Shown here: piece by piece, positions 8,099-17,499 of the stretch
Numbering within the stretch: position 1 is the stretch's first letter
How the letters are laid out: each line of letters opens with the position of its first letter
Source: Neobacillus mesonae
GTDB lineage: Bacteria > Bacillota > Bacilli > Paenibacillales > Paenibacillaceae
Reading direction: 5' to 3'
DNA length: 64,000 nucleotides
NCBI GenBank assembly: GCA_023715865.1
Contig: JAMBOW010000001.1
Location: forward strand, 1,178,001 to 1,242,000
The notes under the pieces: model-generated
The model's input: only the letters and a program-made list of their open reading frames with translations
What the model was told of the DNA's origin: nothing
The model's database searches: none
Program-made: the position numbers and the translations under genes

Positions 8099-8305
8099 AT
8101 GAGCTAACTCCTTTTGTTTTGTTTTTATACAGAGTATGGGCAAAGTGCTCAATGTGTGCTTTTCTCCCGCTTGCTCGACCAAAGTCGAGTAATCATCCCG
8201 CCAAATTACCAGGTAAAGCCTAACCTTCGGACTGTTTCTCCATCCGTGTCCCATCTTATAACATAAAGTGGAAATAAAATACATTAGGAGACGAGGTGCA
8301 ACATT

Positions 8306-10357
8306 ATGAATCATAGTAAAAAAAGGAAGACAAATTCTCTTCGTGTGCTGACGGCAGCCGTGCTTACCACAGCTTTGCTGGCCTTTCCTGCAAGCATGTA
8401 TGCCCAATCATCAATATCTAGCTCCATCGAAAGTGCTTCACTAACTGCCAGTACACCCGTACTAAATGCTGCAAATGTCAAGGCTTTTGCCGATGCGTAT
8501 TTTGCAAATCCTGCGTTATCCGGCAAACTTGTAGGTGGGCTTGCAGTAGTCGTAAAGGATGGAAACGTGCTGCTTAATGAGGGATACGGTTATGCTGATC
8601 TGGAATCCAAGACAAAGATTGATCCGAACCGTACGTTATTTCGGATGGCTTCCATTACGAAAGCAGTTACCGCTACTGCTGTTATGCAGCTTGTTGAGAG
8701 AAGAGAAATCGACCTTACACAGGACATAACTGCATACATGCCGGGTGTAAAAGTTGTTAATAACACGGGCACTCCCGTTACTATTGAGCACTTATTAACT
8801 CATACAACCGGTTTTGACTTTACGGATATCAGCTCGGTTCCATTACATATTATCAAGAATGGTGAGGTATCACTCGCAGATTTCATTCAGGAAAATGCTC
8901 CTTCTGTCGTTCGTACTCCTGGAGAGGCATACCGTTACGACAATCTGGCCTCATCCATGCAAGGCTATATCGTTCAAAATGTGACTGGTCAACCGTTCGA
9001 AGATTACGTGAAGGAGCATATTTTCAACCCGCTTGAAATGAAGCACGCATCTTTCCGCATGGACCAGAACGTTCTTGCCAATCTAGCGACAGGCTACGAT
9101 ATCGATCAGAACCCTATTGAACCTTATGAGAATATACCTACGATCGCACCTGAAGGCGGCATGTTCGCCACCGGGATAGATATGGCAAACTTCATTATTG
9201 CACATCTGAACGACGGCCACTTCGGATCTTCACGTATTATGAAGGAGGAGACGATGGAGCTGATGCATCAGACGCACTATGATGCAGCGGGAATCCCATT
9301 GATGTCATACGGGTTTGAATCTTTTTTCCAGAGCAGCCATAACGGCCAGACCGTAATCGGTAAAGGCGGGGATTTGCAAGGCTACCATTCATGGCTTTGG
9401 ATGCTTCCCGACCAAAATGTCGGAGGTATGGTCATTGTTAACAGCGACGTAAGTGCTTCCGTCCGGGAACAATTTTTCATTGCGTTTATGGACCACTTTT
9501 ATCCGAAAAAGCAGAGTGCAGAAACAGAACGAGTTTCTCTTAATCCAGATCAGCTGCAGAAATTTGACGGGACCTACAGAAGCCTCAGGACACCTTTTAT
9601 CGCCACACAGGTAACTCCAGGTCAACAAGGGGAACTGCTAGTCTCGGATGCTTCAGGCGAGCACACGCTTCAACCAATTGGACCATTGCGATTTGTCGAC
9701 GAGAAAGGGAATCCAGCTGCGTTCAAAGAGGACGAACACGGAAATGTATCCTATATGTACTACACGGCGATAGACAGTATGTCAGAGAAATTAGCAGAGC
9801 CAGCCGCTTATATCGATGTTCCGGAAGACCACCCCTATGCTGATGATATCTATTTTGTTCGGTCTCTACAGGCTTTCGGTGATGAAGGAAAAAGCCATTT
9901 TGAACCGGATGCTTCAATAACACGGGCTGAGTTCGTCAGCGTCATCAGCAGGTTGGCCGGACTTAAGCCAATTGTCACCGCTAGTCCATTTAAAGATATG
10001 GAGGGCCATCCGTTTGCAGGTTATGTCCAGAATGCAGCTGAACTTGGAGGAATTGTTGGCACTCCATCCCAAAACTTCGAACCGGACCGCCCCATCTCAC
10101 GGCAAGAGGCTGCAGCGATCATTTGGCGGACCGCTCACAATGCGCTGGGAATGACAGGAGTTCCGGCAAAGCTTAGCGTCGAACCTGCAGCCTGGGCAGA
10201 TGAGGCAGTTCAATTCATGGTTGGCATGGGCATTCATGGTCCGGAAGTAACCAAAGACGAGAATGGGTCTGCGGATTACCGTCCTACCGAGCAGCTTCTC
10301 CGTAAGGAAGCGGCCGCAATCTATGCGAAGTTAATTCAGCAGATTTTTGGCACGTAA
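8306..10357 (+). CDS. Secreted beta-lactamase-family serine hydrolase with C-terminal SLH repeats
   Basis: This 683-residue exported protein has a signal peptide at residues 1-33 (basic start, hydrophobic core, SMYAQ cleavage region). Residues about 55-405 form a class C beta-lactamase/DD-peptidase-like domain with SITK (Ser116-Lys119) as the SxxK motif and YDN at 211-213. Residues about 500-680 contain three SLH-like repeats: a DASITRAEFVSVISRL unit, a DRPISRQEAAAIIWR unit and a last, less regular one ending RKEAAAIYAKL. SLH repeats anchor proteins to pyruvylated cell-wall polymer, so this enzyme is probably displayed on the wall. It may act on peptidoglycan, D-amino-acid peptides or esters. 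Its ribosome site and start are clear, and a terminator follows. Confidence 0.9.
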   Translation: MNHSKKRKTNSLRVLTAAVLTTALLAFPASMYAQSSISSSIESASLTASTPVLNAANVKAFADAYFANPALSGKLVGGLAVVVKDGNVLLNEGYGYADLESKTKIDPNRTLFRMASITKAVTATAVMQLVERREIDLTQDITAYMPGVKVVNNTGTPVTIEHLLTHTTGFDFTDISSVPLHIIKNGEVSLADFIQENAPSVVRTPGEAYRYDNLASSMQGYIVQNVTGQPFEDYVKEHIFNPLEMKHASFRMDQNVLANLATGYDIDQNPIEPYENIPTIAPEGGMFATGIDMANFIIAHLNDGHFGSSRIMKEETMELMHQTHYDAAGIPLMSYGFESFFQSSHNGQTVIGKGGDLQGYHSWLWMLPDQNVGGMVIVNSDVSASVREQFFIAFMDHFYPKKQSAETERVSLNPDQLQKFDGTYRSLRTPFIATQVTPGQQGELLVSDASGEHTLQPIGPLRFVDEKGNPAAFKEDEHGNVSYMYYTAIDSMSEKLAEPAAYIDVPEDHPYADDIYFVRSLQAFGDEGKSHFEPDASITRAEFVSVISRLAGLKPIVTASPFKDMEGHPFAGYVQNAAELGGIVGTPSQNFEPDRPISRQEAAAIIWRTAHNALGMTGVPAKLSVEPAAWADEAVQFMVGMGIHGPEVTKDENGSADYRPTEQLLRKEAAAIYAKLIQQIFGT

Positions 10358-10365
10358 GTTAAAGA

Positions 10366-10405
10366 GGCAGCTGGTCTTTCTTGACCGGCTGCCTTCTTAT
10401 TATTT
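10366..10405 (+). terminator. Terminator of the beta-lactamase/SLH gene
   Basis: An 11-bp stem (GGCAGCTGGTC / GACCGGCTGCC, one G-U pair) with a 6-base loop is followed by a T-rich tail. Confidence 0.8.
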
Positions 10406-10429
10406 TTACTATTAAATTGTGACTGATCA

Positions 10430-10942
10430 CTACAGCTCTTTTATAAGATAAATGAGCAGCTCATCATCAACCATTACGGATTTACCAGGCTCTACTTGTT
10501 GATTATTATACGTCAATCCGTTTCCATCCATTACGTAGCCTCGTTTATTATAGAGCTGCTGAGCGTTTCCGTAATCTTTATAAAGTCCAACTCCCAATCC
10601 TATATATTTATAAGATTCCGAGGCATTTTTCTCAAGCTCATCCAGTAACTTACTTGCTATACCCTGTCTTCGAAATTCCTGAAATACATTCAAATCATTA
10701 ATTTCAGGTATATTTTGATTAGTGAAAAAAGGATACTTTGAGTTGTGGATCAAGTGACAGCAGCCAGCTAATGAACCTCCATCGAAGGCCATCAATGTTA
10801 TACGTTTACCATTATGATTCTCTTCTAGACATCTAATATAGTAATTACTTTGTTTGTACCACGGGAAATGAGCAGAGAATTCACGATCTAATAATGCTGC
10901 TTCATCCAGGTTCGACAGCTGCTTTAATATAATATCATTCAC
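10430..10942 (-). CDS. GNAT-family N-acetyltransferase
   Basis: This is a 170-residue GNAT-fold acetyltransferase. The acetyl-CoA pyrophosphate loop reads RRQGIASKLLDEL (residues about 90-102). It is preceded by the beta4 strand INDLNVFQEF and followed by YIGLGVGLYKDYGNAQQLYNKRGY, the usual beta5/alpha4 end. The substrate is unknown. The GTG start at 10942 has AGGAGG 7 bases upstream, located inside the end of the preceding gene. This suggests translation coupled to the 10946 gene. It is the last gene of a three-gene leftward operon. Confidence 0.85.
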   Translation of the reverse strand: MNDIILKQLSNLDEAALLDREFSAHFPWYKQSNYYIRCLEENHNGKRITLMAFDGGSLAGCCHLIHNSKYPFFTNQNIPEINDLNVFQEFRRQGIASKLLDELEKNASESYKYIGLGVGLYKDYGNAQQLYNKRGYVMDGNGLTYNNQQVEPGKSVMVDDELLIYLIKEL

Positions 10943-10945
10943 TGA

Positions 10946-11323
10946 TTATCCTCCTGACTCGCTTGCCTTTGGAAATTCACCATTTAGATAGAAAGCCCAC
11001 AAATCATTGATAAATGTATGATCAATTTTGCTATCAAACGCTTTGGAAATCAGATCTAAATCGTCCGACGCATAAGCTGCCAGCTCTGAATTCTGTGTTA
11101 TTCTAAACGTTTGCTTGAATGTAAATTCTCTGATATCTCTAATTACCTTACTATCTGAATGAACCCTATCGTTTAATAGTTCGTAGCTGGAATTCCATGC
11201 AGTATCAAATTCAACTTCGTCTCTTGCATCTAATGCTTCATCCCAATCTACTTGTTTATAAAATACATTTTCAAAGAAATTGTCTTTTTGGATGATAGAA
11301 AAAATTTCATTTGCAGTGATCAA
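10946..11323 (-). CDS. Hypothetical acidic protein
   Basis: This is a 125-residue soluble protein, acidic and helix-rich (for example DWDEALDARDEVEFDTAWNS). I do not recognise a family. The TTG start at 11323 is supported by AAGGAGG 10 bases upstream. It ends 3 bases before the GNAT gene and starts about 20 bases after the 11345 gene, so the three are probably co-transcribed. No export signal or membrane segment is seen. Confidence 0.6.
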   Translation of the reverse strand: MITANEIFSIIQKDNFFENVFYKQVDWDEALDARDEVEFDTAWNSSYELLNDRVHSDSKVIRDIREFTFKQTFRITQNSELAAYASDDLDLISKAFDSKIDHTFINDLWAFYLNGEFPKASESGG

Positions 11324-11344
11324 CAGAAGCTCGCCTCCTTCTAA

Positions 11345-12019
11345 TCATGATCCGATAAACAGCTTATGATTTGCGAAGATAGCAGAATACCCGAGTCTGT
11401 ACAACTCAAAAAATGGAGCGAATGGATCCCCCATAAGTCCATAGCGATGCCATTGTAAATAATATGAAATCCAATAATCGCAGGCAATCGAGTAATAGGC
11501 CTCATCCAGTATTTCAATCGATTCATCGTAATCCTTGTGCTCACTCACAATGTCAAACAGCGCATCATAGACTTCGGGGTCATAGGATTGCCGTATGGTG
11601 TCTATCTTTCCCTGTGGGAGAAGTTCAACTTCTTCTATTTCAGATAGGTATGCCGCTGCTTCCACCGCACCATCCATTCCTGTAAACTCATCTAGTAATT
11701 CCTTCAGCTCTTTGATGAACTGTTCGCCGTAACCTTTTAACACCTCTTCAGGGACTTCTTCTGCTTTGGCGACAAAATAACCGGGCACCGTTTCTCCGCC
11801 AAAATCCTGAGCATCCAGCATTTCATAAATCCGAATAATTCGCTGCAAATAAGCATCTCCATCTATAAGAGGCTTAAAGGTAGCTTCGACGCCTTTACCA
11901 TTAGGCATGTACATTTGAAAATATCCATACAGCGACACTTCTTCAATGTCTTCTTCATCAGATTCCACTTCTTCATCCATCAACTGGAGCAAATACCTTG
12001 CATACGACTGCTTATCCAT
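11345..12019 (-). CDS. Hypothetical strongly acidic protein
   Basis: This is a 224-residue soluble protein with a very acidic N-terminus (EEVESDEEDIEEVSL) and an aromatic-rich C-terminal half (YYSIACDYWISYYLQWHRYGL). No catalytic motif or named family is recognised. The ribosome site GAGGAGAG precedes the ATG. It is the first gene of the three-gene leftward operon with 10946 and the GNAT gene. An acidic soluble protein next to an acetyltransferase might be an immunity or partner protein, but nothing in the sequence proves it. Confidence 0.6.
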   Translation of the reverse strand: MDKQSYARYLLQLMDEEVESDEEDIEEVSLYGYFQMYMPNGKGVEATFKPLIDGDAYLQRIIRIYEMLDAQDFGGETVPGYFVAKAEEVPEEVLKGYGEQFIKELKELLDEFTGMDGAVEAAAYLSEIEEVELLPQGKIDTIRQSYDPEVYDALFDIVSEHKDYDESIEILDEAYYSIACDYWISYYLQWHRYGLMGDPFAPFFELYRLGYSAIFANHKLFIGS

Positions 12020-12292
12020 ATGTATCTCTCCTCATATATGCAGTATAATTTCCATCTTTATATTGTAGTCAAAAAATGGACCTAATGGGAAGAATACGGC
12101 TTGTTTTTTACATTAGATTAAGAATCAATAGTAATGGAGTGTTCTCCGACTAATATTTGCCTTCTGGATCACCTCACCAATGGAATAGAACATGAGTATT
12201 CCCCTTTCCTGTTAATAAGAACATTCATAACATGAACGTAAAAGTAAAGGTCAACTTAAATCAATATATTTGTGATAGTAAGCTGCAATATA

Positions 12293-12322
12293 TTTACATA
12301 CATTCTGTATGTATGTTATGAT
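12293..12322 (+). promoter_or_regulatory. Promoter with TetR-type operator in the spacer
   Basis: A -35 TTTACA (12293-12298) and a -10 TATGAT (12317-12322) are 18 bases apart. An 8-bp perfect inverted repeat with a 3-base centre (TACATACA-TTC-TGTATGTA, 12295-12313) overlaps the -35 and fills most of the spacer. The second gene downstream encodes a TetR regulator, so autorepression is likely. Confidence 0.7.
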
Positions 12323-12355
12323 GACGATGAAAATAATGCTAAGGGAGGATTATAT

Positions 12356-12811
12356 ATGAAATGTTCAGGCTTTTATCCCGTAATTATGACAGATCAGGTA
12401 TCCGATACTGCTCATTTTTATCGTCAGCATTTTGGCTTCGAGGCTGTTTTTGAAGCCAATTGGTATGTTAGTCTGCAATTATCCCGAGATGCTCAAAGCT
12501 CGTACGAGTTAGCCATTTTAGATTCGAGTCATGAAACCATACCTGCGGCTTTCCGTCGATCAGTAAATGGACTCATTCTCAACTTTGAGGTGGATGACGT
12601 TGACGCGGAATATGAGAGATTAATCTCTCATGAGGGTCTTCCCTTACATTTAGATATTCGAGACGAAGAGTTCGGGCAGCGGCATTTTATTACGAGTGAT
12701 CCTAACGGAGTTTTAATTGATGTGATCAAAATGATCCCACCTTCCTCCGCGTATAGCGATCAATACCATGAAAAGCTGTGGGAGGATAACGACAACCAAG
12801 ATCGTCGATAA
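12356..12811 (+). CDS. VOC/glyoxalase-like dioxygenase-fold protein
   Basis: This is a 151-residue vicinal-oxygen-chelate fold protein. Its beta-alpha-beta-beta-beta units start [29 protein letters not shown] and end [20 protein letters not shown], the usual signature of glyoxalase/bleomycin-resistance relatives. The substrate cannot be inferred. The start at 12356 follows GGGAGG; an upstream in-frame extension to 12272 crosses the promoter and is rejected. It lies 66 bases before a TetR gene and shares a promoter that carries a likely TetR operator, so it is probably induced by a small toxic or electrophilic ligand. Confidence 0.85.
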   Translation: MKCSGFYPVIMTDQVSDTAHFYRQHFGFEAVFEANWYVSLQLSRDAQSSYELAILDSSHETIPAAFRRSVNGLILNFEVDDVDAEYERLISHEGLPLHLDIRDEEFGQRHFITSDPNGVLIDVIKMIPPSSAYSDQYHEKLWEDNDNQDRR

Positions 12812-12877
12812 AAATGGATGTGTGTTAACTTCTAAATATTACCCAGCAACATAGTAAAACAGGAGAATAGTTAAGAT

Positions 12878-13465
12878 ATGAAAAGAAAAAAGGAAGAAGC
12901 GAACGAGACAAATTCCAAGCTGTTACTCGTCGGAAGAAAGCATTTTATAGAACGAGGCTATGCAGAAGCGACCCTGGAGGAAATAGTCAGTGAGGCTCAG
13001 CTGACACGCGGTGCTCTCTACCATCATTTTGGTAACAAGAAAGGCTTGTTTACAGCCGTATTAGAAACTATACAGACGGAGATCGGTCATAGAGTTGAAT
13101 CAGAGGCTTCTCTAAGCAATGATCCATGGGACCAATTAATTATGGGATGCAGAGCTTTCGTCACTTCAGCTGTTGAGCCTCAGAACAGAAGGATTCTGCT
13201 CATTGATGGACCATCCGTTCTGGGCTGGGAAGTCTGGCGTAAGATGGATGAGGAAAACTCCATGCAGCATCTTCGTGAACAATTACAGATCATGCAGCAG
13301 CAAGGTCAACTTAAACCAGTGCCAATCGAAGCCATGACTCATTTTCTTTCAGGTGCGCTCAATGAATCTGCTCTATGGATCGCACAAAGCTCAGATGATC
13401 AGTCCTTGGAGGATACGATGACTGTCATTACTCATTTTCTTCAAGGGTTTAAAGTTCATCATTAG
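12878..13465 (+). CDS. TetR-family transcriptional regulator
   Basis: This is a 195-residue regulator. The N-terminal helix-turn-helix spans about residues 13-59 (LLLVGRKHFIERGYAEATLEEIV, then LTRGALYHHFGNKKGLFTAV), the canonical TetR motif. The remaining helical domain would bind the ligand and dimerise. It follows the VOC gene and very probably represses the shared promoter through the palindrome at 12295-12313. A ribosome site (AGGAGA) precedes the ATG, and a long hairpin follows the stop. Confidence 0.93.
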   Translation: MKRKKEEANETNSKLLLVGRKHFIERGYAEATLEEIVSEAQLTRGALYHHFGNKKGLFTAVLETIQTEIGHRVESEASLSNDPWDQLIMGCRAFVTSAVEPQNRRILLIDGPSVLGWEVWRKMDEENSMQHLREQLQIMQQQGQLKPVPIEAMTHFLSGALNESALWIAQSSDDQSLEDTMTVITHFLQGFKVHH

Positions 13466-13507
13466 CGAATAAGGGAACAGCTTCGGGAGAAGCCGTTCCC
13501 TTATTCG
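13466..13507 (+). terminator. Long hairpin between convergent TetR and amidase genes
   Basis: A near-perfect 19-bp stem (CGAATAAGGGAAC...GTTCCCTTATTCG with an inner GCTTC/GAAGC) lies directly after the TetR stop. It could serve both converging genes. Confidence 0.85.
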
Positions 13508-13575
13508 TACAACTATCTTCTGTTATAAATTAATCAGAGAATGACCAACACATGTCTTTTTGCTTCCCGACGGTG

Positions 13576-15060
13576 CTAGACCGGATCGACAGGCGCAAAA
13601 CGGTATTTGCTCGCTTGTTCGTAGGCATAAGCAAGTCGCAAAAGAACAGACTCGCTATAGGCTGTCCCTACAAAAGTGATTCCCTGTGGACCTTTGGTCG
13701 TAAAGCCGCCTTCTGCGATAATGCCTGTCTCAGCATAGCCTCCCGGCACAGTAATGACCGGATACCCCGCACGCGCCGATAAATCGAGACCTTCCTCGTT
13801 GCCTAGAAATAACAACGCGTCTAGCACATATGTTCTAATCGCGTAGTCGATGCCTTGTTCCCGGGATAACTCACGATTAAGGCGCAAGTTTTCGGCGTAC
13901 TCCGGTTCGGACAAGGTGCCGCTGGTTTCATTCGACCAGGTCAGCGTGTCTTGTCCGTATTTGAGCGCGGTGTCCCAATTCGCTTCGTTATAGGCGATAA
14001 GTTCATCCAGTGATCTAACAAAAGCACCTGAACCTGCTTTAGCGAGATAATCGTTTAGTCCTTTTTTGAATTCAAACTGCATTACGCTCCAATCCCACTT
14101 CGCACTCTCACAAGGTAGTGTTACCGGGTCGACGATAACCGCTCCCTGTTCCTTGCACAAGGTGATGGCCCGTTCGATAATCATTGCCCTGGCATCGTCC
14201 AGTCCTTGATAATAAAATCTCGGTACACCAATTCTAGCCCCTTTTAGGCCATTCACATCTAAGAAACGTGTATAATCCGTATAAGCAGTTCGCTCATTTC
14301 CCTGCATAGCTGCATCATCTGAATCCAAAGCTGTCATGGCACCGAGTAAGATTGCGGCATCCTTGACGGTACGAGTCATCGGACCTGCGGAATCTTGACT
14401 ATGTGTAATCGGAATGATTCCTGTTCGGCTGACGAGCCCTATCGTCGGCTTTAGCCCAACAAGTCCGTTTTGCGAAGACGGGCTGATGATCGAACCCGAG
14501 GTTTCTGTGCCAATGGCTGCTGTACATAGATTTGCGGCAACCGCTGCACCGGAGCCTGAGCTCGATCCGCCTATGAACAATTCGCCGGGACCATAAGGAT
14601 TTAGCGTCTGTCCTCCCCTCGAGCTATACCCCGACCACATCGTGCTCGACATAAAATTCGCCCATTCCGTCATGTTTGCTTTTCCAAGGAATACAGCTCC
14701 TGCTGCCCTTAACTGTGCGGCTACAGCCGAATCCTTCAGTGCAACATGTTCTGCAAGCGCGACCGAACCGGCACTAGTGTGCAGCCGGTCGCCCGTATCA
14801 ATATTGTCCTTAAGCAGGATTGGAATACCGTGAAGAGGTCCGCGTGATCCATGTTCCCTCCGCTCAGCGTCGAGCGCCTCAGCTTCGGCGATTGCATCTG
14901 GATTGACTTCAATTACTGCTTTCAGCTTCGGATTGATTCGTTCAATGCGCTCTAAATACCAGCGAACACAAATCGCCGACGATAATGTCCCTGTCTCCAT
15001 CGCTTCCTGTAATGACACGATATCTGCTTCGATTAAACTATCCTTTATCGCTCTGTCCAC
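13576..15060 (-). CDS. Amidase-signature-family amidase
   Basis: This is a 494-residue amidase-signature enzyme. The catalytic triad is visible: Lys84 in ILLKDNID, the cis-Ser166 in GGSSSGSGAA and the nucleophile Ser190 in GTETSGSI. Such enzymes hydrolyse carboxamides; this clade resembles generic Firmicute amidases rather than GatA. There is no signal peptide. The start is taken as GTG at 15060 because AGAAGGAG lies 8 bases upstream; an upstream TTG frame to 15108 lacks such a site. It lies 93 bases after the GH95 gene and may be the last gene of that operon or separately transcribed. Confidence 0.88.
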   Translation of the reverse strand: MDRAIKDSLIEADIVSLQEAMETGTLSSAICVRWYLERIERINPKLKAVIEVNPDAIAEAEALDAERREHGSRGPLHGIPILLKDNIDTGDRLHTSAGSVALAEHVALKDSAVAAQLRAAGAVFLGKANMTEWANFMSSTMWSGYSSRGGQTLNPYGPGELFIGGSSSGSGAAVAANLCTAAIGTETSGSIISPSSQNGLVGLKPTIGLVSRTGIIPITHSQDSAGPMTRTVKDAAILLGAMTALDSDDAAMQGNERTAYTDYTRFLDVNGLKGARIGVPRFYYQGLDDARAMIIERAITLCKEQGAVIVDPVTLPCESAKWDWSVMQFEFKKGLNDYLAKAGSGAFVRSLDELIAYNEANWDTALKYGQDTLTWSNETSGTLSEPEYAENLRLNRELSREQGIDYAIRTYVLDALLFLGNEEGLDLSARAGYPVITVPGGYAETGIIAEGGFTTKGPQGITFVGTAYSESVLLRLAYAYEQASKYRFAPVDPV

Positions 15061-15153
15061 TTCAAACTCTCCTTCTATGTAAAGTACTGCGTATGAAGTG
15101 TTCGACAAGCGGATCTCAAGTCCTTCTAGATGGCACCTGCATTACAGAATGAA

Positions 15154-17457
15154 TTATTGTGGAACGACTCTATATTTTTCTCCTCTTTCGGTTGGTAGCT
15201 CTATGATATGACCATAGCGCGTACCAAGAATATACTTTCCATCCATTGCGTCTATACTGACGGGTTCTTCAGTGCAAAGACGCAGCATCATTCCCTTATT
15301 CGAAGTAATGACTGCTTCCAGAAGCTTATGCTCGGTCCATTTTAGATCAACACAGAAACCGCCTCTGGCTCGAAGTCCTTGTATACTTCCTTCAACCCAT
15401 GCTTTCGGGAGCGCAGGCAGCAGGTGCATATAATCCAAATGGCTTTGGATGAGCATTTCAGCAATACCAGCCACAGCCCCAAAATTACCATCGATCTGAA
15501 ATGGCGGATGATTATCGAACAGATTGGGCAGTGTCGATTTTTTCAGCAATTCCTTCGTATGATGATAGGCCATGTCACCATCTAGTAAACGAGCCCAAAA
15601 GTTGATGATCCACGCTCGGCTCCAGCCTGTATGTCCCCCTCCGTTTTCCAGTCTCCGCTGGAGTGTGATTTTAGCCGCCTCTGCTAATTCGGGAGTCGAA
15701 CTAGGGCTAATCGTTGTTCCGGGATGAAGCGCGAACAAATGAGATATATGCCGATGACCTGGATCTACCTCCTCATAATCCTCTAGCCACTCCTGAAGCT
15801 GACCATGTCTTCCCACTTTCATTTTAGGTAAGCGAGCTATAATTTCGGTCCATTCCTTACGAGTACTATCATCCGTGCCCAACTCCAGGCTTGCTTCAAT
15901 GCACGCATTGAACAACTCCTGTAAAATCTGCGTATCCATCGAAGGACCATAACAAAGCGTACCTGATTCGCCGTTTGGCAGCCTATATCGATTTTCAGGT
16001 GAGACCGATGGGCTAGTTACTAAATATCCTTCCGGACTTTCCACCAGAAAATCTGTAAAAAACAGAGCGGATTCCCTCATCGTTTCGTATGCTCTTTTTA
16101 GAAATTCAAGATCCGGGTTAAATTTGTAATGTTCCCAAAGATGAAGGGTCAGCCAAGCAGCGCCCATTACCCATTGGGTTGCGGGTGGATAGATATCCTG
16201 GGGGGCCGTATCGGCCCATATATCCGTATTATGATGTGCTACGAAACCGCGGCATCCATACATTTTTTGTGCTGTATTACGTCCATTCTCCCTCATTCGC
16301 TCAATGAGATCGAACAATGGCTCATGACATTCAGATAAGCTGCATGGCTCTGCTGGCCAATAATTCATTTGAGTATTTATATTAATAGTAAACTTGCTGT
16401 CCCAAGGCGGAGACATGGAATCATTCCATATCCCTTGCAGATTGGCCGGAAGTGATCCCGGACGACTGCTGGAAATGAGCAGATACCTGCCAAAGTGAAA
16501 GTACAAGGTGTACAAGCCGGGATCTTCCACTTCTGAGCGCAGCCGTTCCAAACGCAGATTTACGGGTACCGAATGACTCTCCGAGTCGGAGGAAGCTTTA
16601 AGCTCAAACTTCATTCGATTAAACAGCAGCTGATAATCTTGAATATGCCGATCCATTAACACACTGTATTTATGGGATGCCGCCCTCTCCAACAATTCAT
16701 TACAGTGCTGACTTGGATCATCAACACGGAATGTACTTGCCACTGCAAGGAAAATGATGACTTCGTCGGCTTGATCAATCAGCAGATGCTCACCGACAAC
16801 CTTGACTGTTCCGCTCACAGTTAGCGCTTTGGCTGCTGCTGTATAGGTCAGTCCGTCTTTTCCACCGCAATCATTTGTCATCGCAATCGTGTCTGTACCA
16901 TATCGATGGGACACATCCATGTGCTTACCCTTCTTCCGTTCAAATCGTGATGAAAGGGTTAGAGTTCCAGGATGATCAGTTATCAGGCGTATAATCATCA
17001 CTTGGTCTGGATAGCTGCAAAAAACCTCCCTACGATACGTGACGCTTCCGCATTGGTATGTCGTTACTGCCACTGACCGTTCCAGATCAAGCTCCCTGCG
17101 GTAATTTGATAACTCTCCCTCTGGATGCTCCATATGGATAAACAAATCACCAGCCGTTAAATATTGTCTTTGACTTCGCGGGGTTCCAGAAAAAGCCGCC
17201 TCTGATAACCGGTGTGCTTCTCTTAGCCTTCCTTCAAACAACTGCTTGCGAATAAGCGAAAGATGCTCAAGCGCATCCGAATTGTTCCGATCTCTTGGGC
17301 CCCCGTACCACACGGAATCCTCGTTAAATTGGATCTGTTCATGTTCAACCTTTCCAAATACCATTCCGCCCAGTCTTCCATTCCCTATGGGTAATGCTTC
17401 ATTCCAATCCTCGGCTGGCTTGTCAAACCACAACAAGGTTTCTGAGGTTAACGGCAT
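15154..17457 (-). CDS. GH95 alpha-L-fucosidase (or alpha-L-galactosidase)
   Basis: This is a 767-residue family 95 glycoside hydrolase. It has an N-terminal beta-sandwich ([18 protein letters not shown]), an alpha6/alpha6 barrel with the family blocks [32 protein letters not shown] and TSPSVSPEN, and the [14 protein letters not shown] and PFQIDGNFG segments. GH95 enzymes invert the anomeric centre and mostly remove alpha-1,2-fucose; some act on alpha-L-galactose of plant xyloglucan or pectin. With no signal peptide it is cytoplasmic. It follows lplA by 42 bases and is presumably fed by that transporter. The ribosome site AGGAGG precedes the ATG. Confidence 0.92.
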   Translation of the reverse strand: MPLTSETLLWFDKPAEDWNEALPIGNGRLGGMVFGKVEHEQIQFNEDSVWYGGPRDRNNSDALEHLSLIRKQLFEGRLREAHRLSEAAFSGTPRSQRQYLTAGDLFIHMEHPEGELSNYRRELDLERSVAVTTYQCGSVTYRREVFCSYPDQVMIIRLITDHPGTLTLSSRFERKKGKHMDVSHRYGTDTIAMTNDCGGKDGLTYTAAAKALTVSGTVKVVGEHLLIDQADEVIIFLAVASTFRVDDPSQHCNELLERAASHKYSVLMDRHIQDYQLLFNRMKFELKASSDSESHSVPVNLRLERLRSEVEDPGLYTLYFHFGRYLLISSSRPGSLPANLQGIWNDSMSPPWDSKFTININTQMNYWPAEPCSLSECHEPLFDLIERMRENGRNTAQKMYGCRGFVAHHNTDIWADTAPQDIYPPATQWVMGAAWLTLHLWEHYKFNPDLEFLKRAYETMRESALFFTDFLVESPEGYLVTSPSVSPENRYRLPNGESGTLCYGPSMDTQILQELFNACIEASLELGTDDSTRKEWTEIIARLPKMKVGRHGQLQEWLEDYEEVDPGHRHISHLFALHPGTTISPSSTPELAEAAKITLQRRLENGGGHTGWSRAWIINFWARLLDGDMAYHHTKELLKKSTLPNLFDNHPPFQIDGNFGAVAGIAEMLIQSHLDYMHLLPALPKAWVEGSIQGLRARGGFCVDLKWTEHKLLEAVITSNKGMMLRLCTEEPVSIDAMDGKYILGTRYGHIIELPTERGEKYRVVPQ

Positions 17458-17499
17458 TTCAGGCCTCCTGCATTCATAATTTAAATAGGTTGATCTGAA

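Noticed and set aside
8099..8407. N-terminal extension of the 7493 protein to 8407
   Set aside because: It would overlap the start of the beta-lactamase gene. It contains no family sequence, and the ATG at 8098 has a strong ribosome site.
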